The translations under genes and the position numbers were made by a program. Source: Gerris lacustris (taxonomy: Eukaryota > Arthropoda > Insecta > Hemiptera > Gerridae). Taken from it: a stretch of 64,000 nucleotides of DNA. Positions 22,476-33,611 of this stretch are shown here, in pieces (positions within the stretch are counted from its first letter, which is position 1; each line of letters begins with the position of its first letter). Under the pieces are notes generated by a model that worked only from the letters and a program-made list of their open reading frames with translations, was not told where the DNA came from and searched no databases. Where the stretch lies: NCBI GenBank assembly GCA_951217055.1, contig OX578282.1, positions 11,657,877 to 11,721,876 of the forward strand, read 5' to 3'.

Positions 22476-23080
22476 TGTATCGTAAGATCAGTCAAAGGAG
22501 ATTTACACCCAACATATTCTCATTCACTTTTTGTAATCAAATTTAAATTAAAGTTTGTTCAATCTATATTAATATAATTTAAATCAAATTATAATTATTA
22601 TTAACAACGGGCTATTATTAGCACCGGGACTCGAACCACGCACCTCTATATTTCCAGTATAGTGCTCTTGCCAACTAAGCTACACTGAAGAATAATTTCC
22701 TCTGTCAATAACGATACCTAGTCCCGAATTAAGCTTTCAATTTTCCACAAGTCTAGGAGTCGACATTCACGACAATAAAACTAGACCGAGAAGTATCGCT
22801 TATAATTATAAAGTACCCAATTGGTACCTGTACCTTTGGTCTGAACCTTTGATTTAAATTAAAATTTAAACATTCCGTAGTATGAAGACTACCAAAAACT
22901 TAAAAATTAATTTATAATAATATATGTAAACTAGCACACACATAAACATACATTGCTATCTGTCTTAAGGTCAGTCAATGGAGTTACACCCAACCTATTC
23001 TCATATACTTTTTGTAATCAAATTTAAAATAAAGTTAATTCAATTTATAACACATGTATACTCGTACACATAAAAACATA
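22476..23080 (-). mobile_element. tRNA-derived SINE flanked by ~110-bp direct repeats
   Basis: The minus strand at 22688-22621 is tRNA-like: TGTAGCTTAGTTGGCAAGAG (A box) and GTGGTTCGAGTCCCGGTGC (B box), with a small anticodon-like stem TATACTGGAAATATA. The same SINE occurs at 27503 and 27855. On both sides are copies of a segment with GGAG.TTACACCCAAC.TATTC and TTTTTGTAATCAAATTTAAA (22476-22590 and 22969-23080), too long for a target duplication and likely part of a tandem or recombined structure. Confidence 0.6.
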
Positions 23081-24008
23081 CACTGCAATAAAACAATACT
23101 AAATAAGAGCTGTGCCAGTTTTTAAGATCTTTTTCTAAACTTTAAATCTTTTTCCAAGCAATAAAAAGGCATTTTAGGTATTATTGCTTTAAGGAGGATT
23201 TACGTTATCGGAAAGGATTTAAGATGTAAAAAGGGTTTGACTTTTGACCTCTGAAAGGTTTTTACGTCTCTGACCACAATAAACTATAAAGTGAAGTTAA
23301 GACTTGGGGACTTGGGCAAAGCTTAGATATAAAAATAAAGAAGGGAGTAAGAAACAAGTCCTCTTTTTTGCTTCTAAAACATACACTGCTTCTAAAGAGA
23401 AAAACGTATTTAGTTTTTAGTGTTTTCACCAGCCGGTCTTACACTAGTCTTTTACCCAGTTTCTCCTTTAGTATCTGTCGAGGAAAATCGTATTAAGTTT
23501 TAGAACGAGAAATAGAGCAAATAAGAGATCAAGATTAAGGAGGAGAGGAAATAGCAGGAAAAAAATATATTTAAGGTAGTTAGAAGTTTATAGCAACTGC
23601 ATAGAACATCAATATCAGATGAAAACCGTTCCGCGTCGAGAATTTTATCCGTTTTAAAAAGCTTTTCATCCTATTTTAAAAGTTCAAATGTATTCAAAAG
23701 TTTTAATATTTAAGGAAAAAGCATTCGTTTTAATAGAATAAGATTCACAACTAGACTAAGAACTTCTGTAAAATTGTCTTCGATTAATTTTTTATGTTTA
23801 GGATTATTTCTACACTAAAACATTTTAAAAGGAAATAAACAGCAAATTACTATTAAAGTTTTATTTACTTACTCATAAAATTGTCATGATTTCTTCTTTT
23901 AATAGATTTACAATAAATTAAAATAATTCTAGAAAACTTGAGCTCAGCAGTGAAGTAGATCATTCGAATATAAAATAATTACACTTTCTTGTCACTAATA
24001 TATTCATT
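23081..24008. other. No gene or recognised element
   Basis: AT-rich, purine-skewed. Frames short. Confidence 0.5.
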
Positions 24009-24534
24009 GCTTCCAAGATTACCGAAGGTAACGGAAGCAATGTGATAGTTCTAAGAATGAAAAAATTGTATGTCTCCGATTTCAAAAATTCTAAGACAGA
24101 TATCCGTTACAGACATCAGGAAACATTTTTGGTTCCGTGTCTGTCTCGCACAATTTTTGCGAACCAACTTGTCTTAAAAACTATTCTTCCAATTTTATTG
24201 GAATTTGGATGGAAGGTCATAATTAGCTCATTGTTGGTCTCATATAAGTTTCAACCTTCTTTGCTCATTTGTTTCTCTTCCACATGCGCACATACATACA
24301 TTTATTTCCACCTATATCTTCAAAATTATTCAGGACCCTAATAAACAGAAGCGATACCTCTTGATTTTTTTTACTTTTTTAAATCTTTGGTGACTCATCA
24401 GGAGCGGTTAAAGACGATAAAGATCCCATTTTCAATGGGGATCCTCATCTCAACAAGCTTTATTTTTCGGTGCAAGTTTTATATTGATACGTCAATGCGT
24501 TCGAGAGCTATCGTGCTCACAAGAAATACATATA

Positions 24535-24580
<46 letters not shown>

Positions 24581-24832
24581 TTTGTAAAAACCTATTTTTT
24601 CGTGATCAGGGACCCATGAAACGTATTTTGGCCACAGTCCCGACTCAAACTCCCGCCATGCCAGTGGCTCTATTAGCGATTTTTTTCCAATGGAAATTCG
24701 CTAAAAACGGGGGAAAACAATTAAACAAATAAGACTATAATGGCTTGTAAAAGCATAAAATCAATAAGTACTACAAGTGATAGGATGCGAGAAAGCTATG
24801 TGCCACACCAATTGGCAGTCTATTTTCTAACT
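24009..24832 (+). repeat. Family C copy, interrupted
   Basis: Head and first module at 24009-24328. An unrelated ~370-bp stretch follows (contains a palindrome about CATTTTCAATGG and the (TA)n at 24537-24577), then the C tail at 24705-24832 ending GCTATGTGCCACACC. The insert has no recognised ends. Confidence 0.5.
24537..24577. repeat. (TA)n microsatellite
   Basis: About 40 bp of alternating TA within the insert of the C copy. Confidence 0.95.
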
Positions 24833-25590
24833 TCATAATTTGACACCGAGTGAATAACTAACAACTTGAACAAGAGATCTCTATGAATAAACCAACTGTG
24901 TTTTGTTATTGAACAACTCTCACCCCTACGTATATCACTTTGCTTAACAAGATATATAATTAATTCTCGTGCAAAGTCAACTCTTGAGAGGGGGACAAGG
25001 ATTGAGAAAGGGCTCAAGAGAAAGGAAAGGAGTTTGAAGTACTAAAAGGGGATAGGACGTAACAGTGTAGAAACTCCTAGACCACCAAACAAATTAATCA
25101 CTATCAAGTCTAAGGACGAGCCCTTTATAAAAGGGTCAAAGAGCTATTAATTAGCAGAGCAGAAGCTTCCTCGTAGTACGCTATCACTCCGTAGATAAAC
25201 AAAAACACAAAGTGTCCAAGAGAAAATTAAACATTATTTACTTCCACTACATAAAATATAGTTAAGAGTCAAATTTATTGAGTAAACATATCTAAAAAGA
25301 ACTAATTACAGCAACTAAAAATATAAAAGATAATGAAATTAACTTTGCTTCTTGTATATACTTGTTTGCACTGTAAATGTAAGTACTTATAACATTAAGC
25401 TATAGCATGAAATCTTACACTGATTCACAAGTTCGGTAATTTACAGTGAAGTCAGAAATAGTTAAAATTGCATTACTTTTTTTCATTAGTACGTTCAATC
25501 TCTAACAAAAAAAAATCGTGATAAAAGTACAAAAAAGTAACTAAGTAAGTGCTATCACTCAATGCAAAGAATCCGCTGCACTTAATTAAT
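24833..25590. other. No gene or recognised element
   Basis: AT-rich DNA. No repeats shared with other parts of the window. Confidence 0.45.
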
Positions 25591-25646
25591 AGTTATTTAT
25601 GCACCTAGGGAGTAAAGTAAGCCATTATTCCCTGAGCGAAAAAATT

Positions 25647-25743
25647 GGTTCTTAAGGTGAAGCCGAAGGAACCATGGTCCCTAAATCCCGAGGCCCAGCC
25701 CATGGAATAACTCTAATTAGCTCCCGAGGCGCAGCCGAGGGAG
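25647..25743. repeat. Two GA-loop hairpins of family G
   Basis: 25647-25673: outer stem GGTTCTT/AGGAACC with inner GGT/GCC and loop GAA (internal AA/GA). 25721-25743: outer stem CTCCC/GGGAG, GA opposite GA, inner GGC/GCC, loop GCA. Confidence 0.75.
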
Positions 25744-25985
25744 ATAATTTTCGCGAGGGGAAAAATGGCACTTTACTCACGAGGTACATACAATATTTTA
25801 ACTCCAGTAGGAAGAAAATACACATTTTCGTCCATTGCACAGTTTTTATTTATTATTTTAATAAATAACAATAATTATTAGCACTTTTAATAGCAAATAT
25901 AAGAGATTTATATTAAAAACAAATAAGAATTGAAATTAAACTCAAATAGAAGGTTATTTAGATGCAGGTTATAAACATAGATAAT

Positions 25986-26514
25986 ACGCCGGGGAAGTGT
26001 GACGTCACTTACGTAAAAAAGTGTGTGTTGTTAAGTTAGCTGGCTCATAACATTGGATATACGACCGGATTTATCAGTGCTATTTTATCTTATTATTATT
26101 TTTTAATCAATTATTTGTTTTATCATCTATAATATATACATTTATTGGCTTATTAATGATGTTACTGATATATGATAAGGTTAAAAACAGTTAAAAAAGC
26201 TTTTAATAGAGTAAAATGAGCACATCTGTGAGTAAGTTATATTACATCTTCTTTGAGTTATTTGTGAGAATTAATTGTTTTATCATCTATAATGTATGCA
26301 TTTGTTGGCTTATTAATGATGTTACTGATATATGATAAGGTTAAAAAAGCTTTTAATAGGATAAAAAGAGGAAAAACCATAAAATGCTTACAGAACACTT
26401 GTAAACAATGGTTTATTATGAGCCAGAAAAGATAACCTGACGAAAAATCGTGGAGGGCGCATGACGTCACAGCAACCTTTGTCACCTTTACGTAACCTCT
26501 CTGACGCGACGTAT
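25986..26514. mobile_element. 529-bp insertion within family G
   Basis: Defined by comparison with 51112-51116, where G runs straight from GATAAT to CATGGTCG. Here the ends are ACGCCGGGGAAGTGTGACGT and (from the right, inverted) ACGTCGCGTCAGAGAGGT, an imperfect inverted match; each end also holds TGACGTCA nearby. The dinucleotide AT is repeated at the borders. Internally, about 160 bp (TGTTTTATCATCTATAAT..) is duplicated in tandem. Confidence 0.6.
26114..26365 (+). repeat. ~160-bp tandem duplication, 1.6 copies
   Basis: GTTTTATCATCTATAATATATACATTT.TTGGCTTATTAATG starts at about 26117 and again at 26277. Both run to AAAAAAGCTTTTAATAG. Confidence 0.75.
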
Positions 26515-26959
26515 CATGGTCGAAAAAGCAGTGCCGCGAACCTGATTTCAACAACTTCATTACATTAGCCATTCATTTTCTACTATTTATAAAATAATTA
26601 AGTTGCAATCTTTACTTTTTTTCCCTACTTTACTTTTTCGCCCTACTTTTACTTTTTCTCCCTACTTTTTGAGTTCAGGGATGAAAAGACTTACTTTAGT
26701 CCCTCTAAACTAATTCAAAATCATAACTTTTTCTCCCTACTGGAGATAAAAGTTTTTAGCAATTAATTTTGAACCATCAATAATAATGACGTGAAAAAAC
26801 GCCTTTAAATGCATTTGTATGGTTCTAAAAGTGTCTGGTTACAACCATTCACAATTTCTAAAAATGTAGAAATTTAGAGAGGGAGGGAGGGGGGAGAGAT
26901 AAACATTTTAATCTCGCCAAACGCATGCGACTTTTGAAAAATGTCTTAAACATTTTGCT

Positions 26960-27410
26960 TATGAGTCTACCAAGGTACTGAAGCATTGTGTTTACTTTTA
27001 GGATACAAATTAATTTATCTCAAATATAAAAATTTCCACTCCATTTTTCGTTCTAGACCTTCCTGAAAAAATTTAGTTTCGGGTCTGTCCGTTTGTTTGT
27101 CGGTCTGTGTGTCCTCGAATCCTTGCCACACCCATAATTGCACAATTCTCATTCTTTATCGATGACATTTTTAGGGATTGTCCAGGTTATGCCCGATACG
27201 GTCCCGTATATAAATGTCATTGCAATTGGATTTTTTAATAGTAGCCACTGCGCATGCGGAAACGTAAAAATCCACTAAACATCAATTTCTCAAAGTCTTA
27301 AGGAACCGATTTTGCTCAGAATTGGTGGATACTTAAGGACTGACCCACAAATAATTCCCTATGCATTTTTTGAGGTAGGTAAGTACCACCACACTAATTT
27401 GCAGTCTTTT
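26960..27410 (+). repeat. Family C-related, divergent copy
   Basis: Keeps the order head (CTACCAAGGTACTGAAGC), TCTGTCCGTTTGTTTGTCGG, then later modules, and ends near GTACCACCACACTAATTTGC, but is too diverged to align end to end. Confidence 0.35.
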
Positions 27411-27457
27411 TTTTAATATTGATAACTGTGACTGTTTCCATTATTTGTTAAAAAATA

Positions 27458-28045
27458 GGGGGGGGGGGGGGGGGGGTTCTTGTATAGCTAGTAACCACGG
27501 GGCTCCTGTATAGCTTATTTGGTAATAGCATCTGTACTGGAAATACAGGAGGCCCGTGGTTCGAATTCCGGTGCTAGAGTCTATTTTTCTCTGTCTGTCT
27601 CCCGTTGTTAATCATAATTATAATTAGATTTAAATTAAAATTTAAACTTTCCGTAGTATGAATACTACCAAAAACTTAAAAATTGAATTTCTAATTGATT
27701 GTACTAGGTACAGGTACTAACTAATTGGGTACTTTATAATTATAAGCGTTATTTCTCGGTCTAGTTCTATTATCGCAAATTTCGATTCCTAAGACTTGTG
27801 GAAAAATTGAAAGCTTAATTCGGGACTTGGTATCGTTAACAACAGGAAATTATTCTACAGTATAGCTTAGTTGGTATAAGAGCATTTGTACTGGAAATAC
27901 AGGAGGCCCGTGGTTCGAATCCCGGTGCTGGAGTCTATTTTTCTCTGTCTGTCTCCCATTGTTAATAATAATTATAATTTGATTAAAATTTAAACTTTCA
28001 GTAGTATGAATACTACCAAAAAACTTAAAAATTGAGTTTTATTTA
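27458..28045 (+). mobile_element. tRNA-derived SINE, two units 352 bp apart
   Basis: tRNA-like heads at 27503-27576 and 27855-27930, each with TAGCTTA.TTGGTA (A box), a 5-bp anticodon-like stem CTGTA/TACAG around CTGGAAA in the first, and GTGGTTCGAATCCCGGTGC (B box; one change in the first). Each is followed by AGTCTATTTTTCTCTGTCTG and AAATTTAAACTTTC.GTAGTA. A 19-base G run (27458-27476) precedes unit 1. The loop position would read GGA (Ser-type), but acceptor stems do not close, so these are SINE heads rather than tRNA genes. Confidence 0.65.
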
Positions 28046-28624
28046 GTCAAAAATATCGCCTTTACAAAAATCCTGTAGTGAGATAAGACAGTGTGCATAT
28101 TTCATATATGAACACAATAATTGTATTACCATATTTTATAAAACCGAACTATTGACAGCAATAGTTTAGTAGATTAATAATCAAAAGAATTCTTCTCAAG
28201 TGAATTAATTAAATGACACACTGCACTTAAAAACAGAATTAGTCCACCGCTAAAATAACTAGATTGTATTTATTGCATATAAAAAAAAGCTAAAAAAGCT
28301 AAATGCAATGTAAATTTTAAATTAATATCATGCGATAAAAATAATAATAGAAACTCTTTATATTAATTTTGGATCGATTCGTTGAAACCTTCATTTGCGG
28401 CAAAAAGGTTTTTTTAACTATTCAGCAAGGGACCAAGTGATGTTTACAAATTTAAACTGATCAGGCCTTTCTTTTACCAGGGTCAGGCTACTGAAAATTT
28501 AATTTAGGCTTCTTGAATGTTTCGTCTTATTTTCAATTTTGAAAAGGATCTTGTTTACACAAAGGACTTGTTTCGGTGTTGTCAAAAAAAATAAACAATT
28601 GTAAATTAAAGAAAAATTAAATAA
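28046..28624. other. No gene or recognised element
   Basis: AT-rich spacer between the SINE pair and an A copy. Confidence 0.5.
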
Positions 28625-29396
28625 TTACAAGATAAAAAGAACTTTTTATAAACTACGTTTTTAAATTTTCTGTTGAATAAAGGCGCGTCTACACGATCCA
28701 AGTTGACTTGGACCAAGTAACTTTGATCAAATCCACTTGGACAAAGTAAAAATGAATTTTTGATGCAGTGTTTACACGATCCAAGTATACTTGGTCCAAG
28801 TAGGGGAACTTGTCAAAAAAATCATTTAGAAACAAAGGAATAAAAATAAAAATTTAAAAGAAATAAAAGCTGTCAATAACCTTTGTGTAAACAAATCCGT
28901 CACAACTTTTTTCTTTTTTTCTCATTTTTGACAGCTTTCTTGTCATAATCATATGGTTGGCCTCATCCAAGTCTACTTAGATTAAATAACGTCCAACTCA
29001 ACTTGGATGTCCAAGTTGACTTTGATAACCTGTTTACACGATCCAAGTAGCGTCAAAATAGAGTCATGATTTGGTTCAAGTCAACTTGGATCTTGTAAAC
29101 CCGGCTTAAAAATAAAAATCATAAATTTGAAATCCGTCAAAATGAAGATCGTAAATTTGGGTCATGTCAAAACAAATAAAAAAAAACTTGCGGTTTTGAA
29201 AATGAATTAAATTCTGCTGAAAGATGGCAAAAAGTATTAAAATAATTTATTATCATCGTGTTCTGAGCTATTCTAAAAGTTTCAAATGTCTAGCTACTCG
29301 GGATGTTAGTTAAAAGTCGATTGCAAGATTTGTACTGGACCTACAAACTAACAAACAAACAAGAAAGCAAGCTTATAAAAACGTAGTAAAAAATGA
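28625..29396 (-). mobile_element. Family A repeat, minus strand, split by a MITE
   Basis: Starts ACAAGATAAAAAGAACTTTT and AACTACGTTTTTAAATTTTC, is interrupted at 28681-29106, then resumes to AAAAACGTAGTAAAAAA at 29396. Part of the A interior is missing on the left of the insertion, so the copy was already shortened or was deleted during insertion. Confidence 0.6.
28681..29106. mobile_element. Harbinger-like MITE with ~36-bp inverted ends
   Basis: 426 bp with TAA on both sides (28678-28680, 29107-29109). Ends AGGCGCGTCTACACGATCCA and, inverted, AGCCGGGTTTACAAGATCCA, continuing AGTTGACTTG in both. The end motif TTTACACGATCCAAGTA is repeated inside at about 28772 and 29031, giving several potential transposase sites. 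No coding sequence. Confidence 0.8.
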
Positions 29397-29614
29397 AGTT
29401 AAATTAGTTTAACACTTTTTTTTTATATTAACCAAAAATGATTATTCCCTTTAATTTAAACTAAAAATTGCGAGAACATAATGAGACAATTACTGAGTAA
29501 CCAAAGGTTTTGAATAATGTATTTCTTAAGATAAATATTTATATATGATAGTTTAATCTAACTTGGTCGATTTTGGCTGATTCTATCCAAATGCCATTAC
29601 AAATAGTCAGCCAA

Positions 29615-30312
29615 TTAGAATGCCACATAGCTCCCTCACATCCCTATTTCGTATAATTTAATGATTTTATGCTTTTACAACCTATCACTGTCATATTTAT
29701 TTAACATTCCCCCGTTTTTTAAATCTATTAAAATTGTTTTGATTTTTTATACGAATTAAAGTAAATTAATTAATTACTTTTAATTAATTTAGCAAAATTT
29801 AGAGAGCGTAGTCGGTTTTCTTGGCCTATCAGCGGGTTACTTTCGACAAACCATCCAAATTTCATAAAAATAAGATGAGTACATTTGAAGATATAGTTGT
29901 AAATAAATGTATGTTTGTGCGCATGTGGAAGAGCACCAGCAATATGCGAATTGTGACCTACCATCCAAATTTCATTATAATTGGATTTAGATTAAATTGT
30001 AATGTTTTAAGATATGTTGGTTTTCTCAAAACTTGAGCGACAGACAGACAGACAAGGAATTGACACAGACACTGAAACGGATATATGTCTTGAAATTTTT
30101 GAAATCAGAGACGATCACAGCTAAAGTGAATTGTACGGTGCCATTGAATTTTGTACTTCGATTTGGACCCCTACCTGGTCTATATGCAGCAGGGTTGTTT
30201 TTCTCCAGAAATTGAGGGCATTTGAAAATTCTAGGGCAAAAAAAATAGTTTTATACTTCGATTCTGTAAACAGCACAGTACAATTCACTTTTACCATGAT
30301 CACATAGCTCCC
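29615..30312 (-). repeat. Family C copy, minus strand, split by a small MITE
   Basis: From ATGCCACATAGCTCCCTC (tail) through both modules and GACAGACAGACA to CACATAGCTCCCGTA. The hairpin head is not complete. Interrupted at about 30114-30298. Confidence 0.55.
30114..30298. mobile_element. hAT-like mini-element in C
   Basis: About 185 bp with inverted ends: left CAGCTAAAGTGAATTGTACG, right (inverted) CATGGTAAAAGTGAATTGTA, then GTGC in both and TACTTCGATT further in. GATCACA stands on both sides in the form of a short direct repeat (GATCACAG / GATCACAT), which would fit an 8-bp hAT duplication with one change. Exact borders uncertain. Confidence 0.5.
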
Positions 30313-30917
30313 GTAAGCAGAAGAAGTTTAGAAGCAAAAAATCTACTAGAATGCGTCTATATTACAAAATTGTTCTTACCGTAGAAACCGCACATAGTCG
30401 AATCTTAAGTCCAACACAAAATTCGGCAAAGTAAATTATGTTATACTAAAAAGTTGCAGATGCCCTCGTACCAGATTTAGGAAATACAATAGAAACTAAT
30501 TCAAAATAAGAAAATAATCAGTGGTAGAAATATATCAGTGGAAATAATGATGGAATTGTGATAAAATTGCATTAATGAATGTTTAAGAGGGATTTTATTT
30601 TGTTTGTAACATTTGTAAAATTCGAAAGGAATTTGGATAAATATTAAAGGAAAATCAATATTTCATGAAGAAAAATACATAAAGGTATAAAACTATTACT
30701 TTGTTATCACAAGAATGCATATTCAGTGGGGACATTTTCCCTTGTGATGGTGGTTGCCCTTGATCCTGAATACTGATTTAGATATGGTTTTTTGGGGGGA
30801 TATTCAAAATAACCTATCTGTATGCATGTGTTTGCTTTAAGCCCCCCTATAAAAGATTACTTCTCGTACTGCTTTGGACAAATAACGTCTAAATTAACTT
30901 AAATATCTCCATTTATA
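30313..30917. other. No gene or recognised element
   Basis: AT-rich. No repeats recognised. Confidence 0.5.
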
Positions 30918-31590
30918 CAGGGTGCAGACTAAAATTGTGGCACAAATTAAGGGGTTATTCCTAGGACTATTTTAAGAATAATTATTATACCTTAAACGAT
31001 TTTACGAAAATTGTTTCGAAGGTCAGAGCTGTACTGTCTGAAAAAAATCAATTTCTTTTTAAAAGAAACAGCAGTTTCCATACTTAGTTGATTACCTTTA
31101 CAGCATTTACCTGAATCATGGGCATATCGGTATTTCTACCGAATAGATTTACCAGCGAGGTCGCAAATCGAATTCGAAAATCCAAATTTTTTGGAAGATT
31201 TACTACCTGGAGTTGTAGAGAATGTACTAAAAGCAACGAGGATTGTAATTTTGTGTGTGGAATATGGTGCGTCAGCACATTTTAGTTTGATTGCTCGTGA
31301 TTTTTTAATGCAACATAAGAAGATCGCTGGATTTGGCCTAGGTGGACCTTATTGTCAGGCGATCACCAGACTTTAATTCCTTGGATTTTTTCCAATACTG
31401 CAGTAGAAAATCTAGAGGATTTAATAAGTCTGATAATAGAAGGGTGCAATACAATAAGAAGCACACCTGGAATTTTTGAGAGAGCTCGGCTCTCGGCAGT
31501 CATGAGGAGAAGATGGGATGCAAATATCTCCCTACATTATCAGTTAAAGAGGGCACACATCGAAGGATGTTCTGAAGGAAAATCTGAAAA
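30918..31590 (+). mobile_element. Mariner/IS630-type element, internally deleted
   Basis: Begins with a terminus TACAGGGTGCAGACTAAAAT and a ~200-bp leader, then goes directly to the C-terminal half of a transposase. The 5' half of the gene is missing. No matching right terminus is seen downstream. Confidence 0.55.
31140..31590 (+). pseudogene. Mariner/IS630-type transposase, C-terminal half
   Basis: First frame, to a stop at 31376: NPNFLEDLLPGVVEN, ATRIVILCVEYGASAHFSLI, GFGLGGPY. This matches the LPELLEDVPL..ATR....DGAPAHFS....GRGGP order of the family, but the aspartate expected before GA.AHF reads as Tyr, so the second catalytic acid is lost. The next frame holds NLEDLISLIIEGCNTIRSTP, GIFERARLS and HIEGC, the usual C-terminus. 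The WP.RSPDL block is replaced by a frameshift. Clearly dead. Confidence 0.75.
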
Positions 31591-32043
31591 GTTTCTTCTC
31601 CAACAGCGCGCTCTCTCCAGGGATAGTAAGAATCCTAAAATTAATTCCAAGCAACAGCTAGTAAAAAGTAAGTTGTTGATTCTTCAACAAGGTACACAAT
31701 AACCAACAGGTCCTTCATTCAAGACGGAACAGTCCGTCTGAAGGCCTGTCGCCTGAGCGTCTGTATATATTCTGGCCAACTATAACTAGTATCTTCAACA
31801 ATCGCAGTCTATATTACCGAATGCGTTTTCAGCTGAAACCACACAAAATCAAATCGGAATATTTCATAAAATGCTGTAAATAATCGGGGTAAAAAATTGC
31901 TGATTGTATTACCGCACACGATTACACAATTTATCTTAGTTTAGATAAATTGTAATTGTAGTAGCTGTTAGAAGTAAGCACGTCTAATCACAAGCAACTT
32001 TTGCACAAATTATTTATATTTGTAAAGAGAAGAGTTTACATCA
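31591..32043. other. No gene recognised
   Basis: Tail of the transposase remnant, then AT-rich DNA up to the MITE at 32044. Confidence 0.45.
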
Positions 32044-32203
32044 AGCCTCGGCCAGACTTCCGAACTGAACAGAGGAAACGAGCCTAGCATTGGTCTCTGC
32101 GCATGCCCAGGCTAAAGTACGCCTGCGCATCTCAGATTGGGCATGCGCAAAGACCAATAATTAGCTTGTTTCCTCTGTTCGGTTCGGCAGTCTAGACGAG
32201 GCT
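32044..32203. mobile_element. Palindromic Harbinger-like MITE, copy 2
   Basis: Same 160-bp length and plan as 14605-14764 (AGCCTCG....CGAGGCT, GAACAGAGGAAACGAG, GCGCATGCCCAG). Flanking triplets are TCA and AAA, so the target duplication has decayed or one flank has changed. Confidence 0.75.
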
Positions 32204-33609
32204 AAATAGTTTCCACAAAAAGTTAAATCTAAATGATCTTCTTTTCATTAAATTAGGAAATTCTACAGGATTTAAATGCTAAGGGTGGAGGAAGGATGAG
32301 GGATGGTATATAGCGATGCAGAAGGTCCAGAGGAATAACAAGACCTAGTGAATGTATTGGGACATCAGGTAAACTTGAAGCAGCTTATGAAATTGTAGGG
32401 GAGGGAAAGCTAATCACAAGAGTAATAGCAACACTATCAATTTAATAATTGCACACACGAGGATTGCAAGCAATTGCATAAGCTTGTAGACAATGTGTTG
32501 TGGAAACGGCATCTATAGGGGACACAATGAGAACTAATAATACTAACCCTGGTGCGTTAAGTAATATTAGCAGTTCAAACAAAAGCCAATTCAATATCCA
32601 TCGAAAGCCTCTTAATTGAACTCCAGCAACAGTAACAATTCATTAACTCCATCTGCGGCTAATATACCCTAGAATGGTACAAGCTCCTTTGTCTAATCAT
32701 CCCACGTATCGGTAAGGTATGATTATTTAATTAATATTCCATTAAATTGTATGTTTTATGATGGGCGTGTCCTTATGCAAACGATTTTAAAGTCACACTC
32801 ATATACATCTGTATCGATTCTCCAATAAACCGGAGAAAAAAAAACAAATAACACAAATAAACCTTCAATTAACGATGAAAAACACTCGGACGCTCTATAT
32901 CAAAGGTTTGAAAACCCAAACAACGCTCCAAGCACAAAAAAAGAAGAGTGGGGGGAAAAACAAATTGTTAACAAGTTAAGGAAGGGCGTCGGCGATAACC
33001 AATTAGGTAAGTGTGGGAACCGCCCTCTCTTATATTGTGTTTTATTTGGCCCTTATTCAACCCTTTTTTTTGTGTATCTCTAATAGACGCGATAACCTCC
33101 CTCTCTTTTATTCGTTTCCTATAAAAGGAACGACGTAAAAAAAAGAACTGGGAACAAAAAGAAAAATAACGAGCTATGATTTTATTGAAACACGAAAAAT
33201 ACCGGGAAACACGCAAATATATAAAATGGGGGTGGACATTGGTAAAACTAAATTGAGGAAAAGAACGGATATCAAGATAGATATCAAAGTAAAGATGGCT
33301 GGCCAATAAAATAAGAGCTTCGCTTCGATAAATCTTATAAACTAAAAGAAAAATACCTTAGATACCGTTCTTTCCTTAAGTCTTAAAAAAGTTTTAAAAC
33401 ATCTTATCAAGAAATATTTAATCAGAAAAGGTGAATCCGACTAAGTAAGCACAAACTTAAAGTACATCTACAAAAAACATCTACAATTGAAGATGTGCAA
33501 TTGTAGGTATTGTAATAAAGAGCTGCCGTTCATGGGATATTTTCACAGTATAAATGAACTAAACACCAAACTTATCAAACGATTCAATCACAATAATTAT
33601 ACTCCATAC
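32204..33609. other. No gene recognised
   Basis: Includes a 112-codon minus-strand frame (33306-32968) rich in Phe, Arg and Lys, without domain similarity. The region is purine-rich on the plus strand and I regard the frame as chance. Confidence 0.4.
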
Positions 33610-33611
33610 TA

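Larger units (their letters stand above)
25591..26750 (+). mobile_element. Family G element, copy 1 (with a 529-bp insert)
   Basis: Left end AGTTATTTATGCACCTAGGG, two GA-loop hairpins (25647-25673, 25721-25743), an AT-rich body, then a right part with repeated CCCTACTTT.ACTTTTT phrases and the end CTCCCTACTGGAGATA. Very similar to 50720-51340, which lacks the insert at 25986. No coding sequence. Ends are not simple inverted repeats; class unknown. Confidence 0.6.

Noticed and set aside
24042..24341. 99-codon frame
   Set aside because: Entirely within a family C repeat; other C copies have stops throughout, so no conserved protein.
27503..27930. Functional tRNA genes
   Set aside because: A and B boxes are good, but acceptor stems do not pair and the units continue into shared non-tRNA sequence, so they are SINE heads.
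32968..33306. 112-codon minus-strand frame as a gene
   Set aside because: Phe/Arg/Lys-rich low-complexity translation in purine-rich DNA. No domain, no splice or promoter context.
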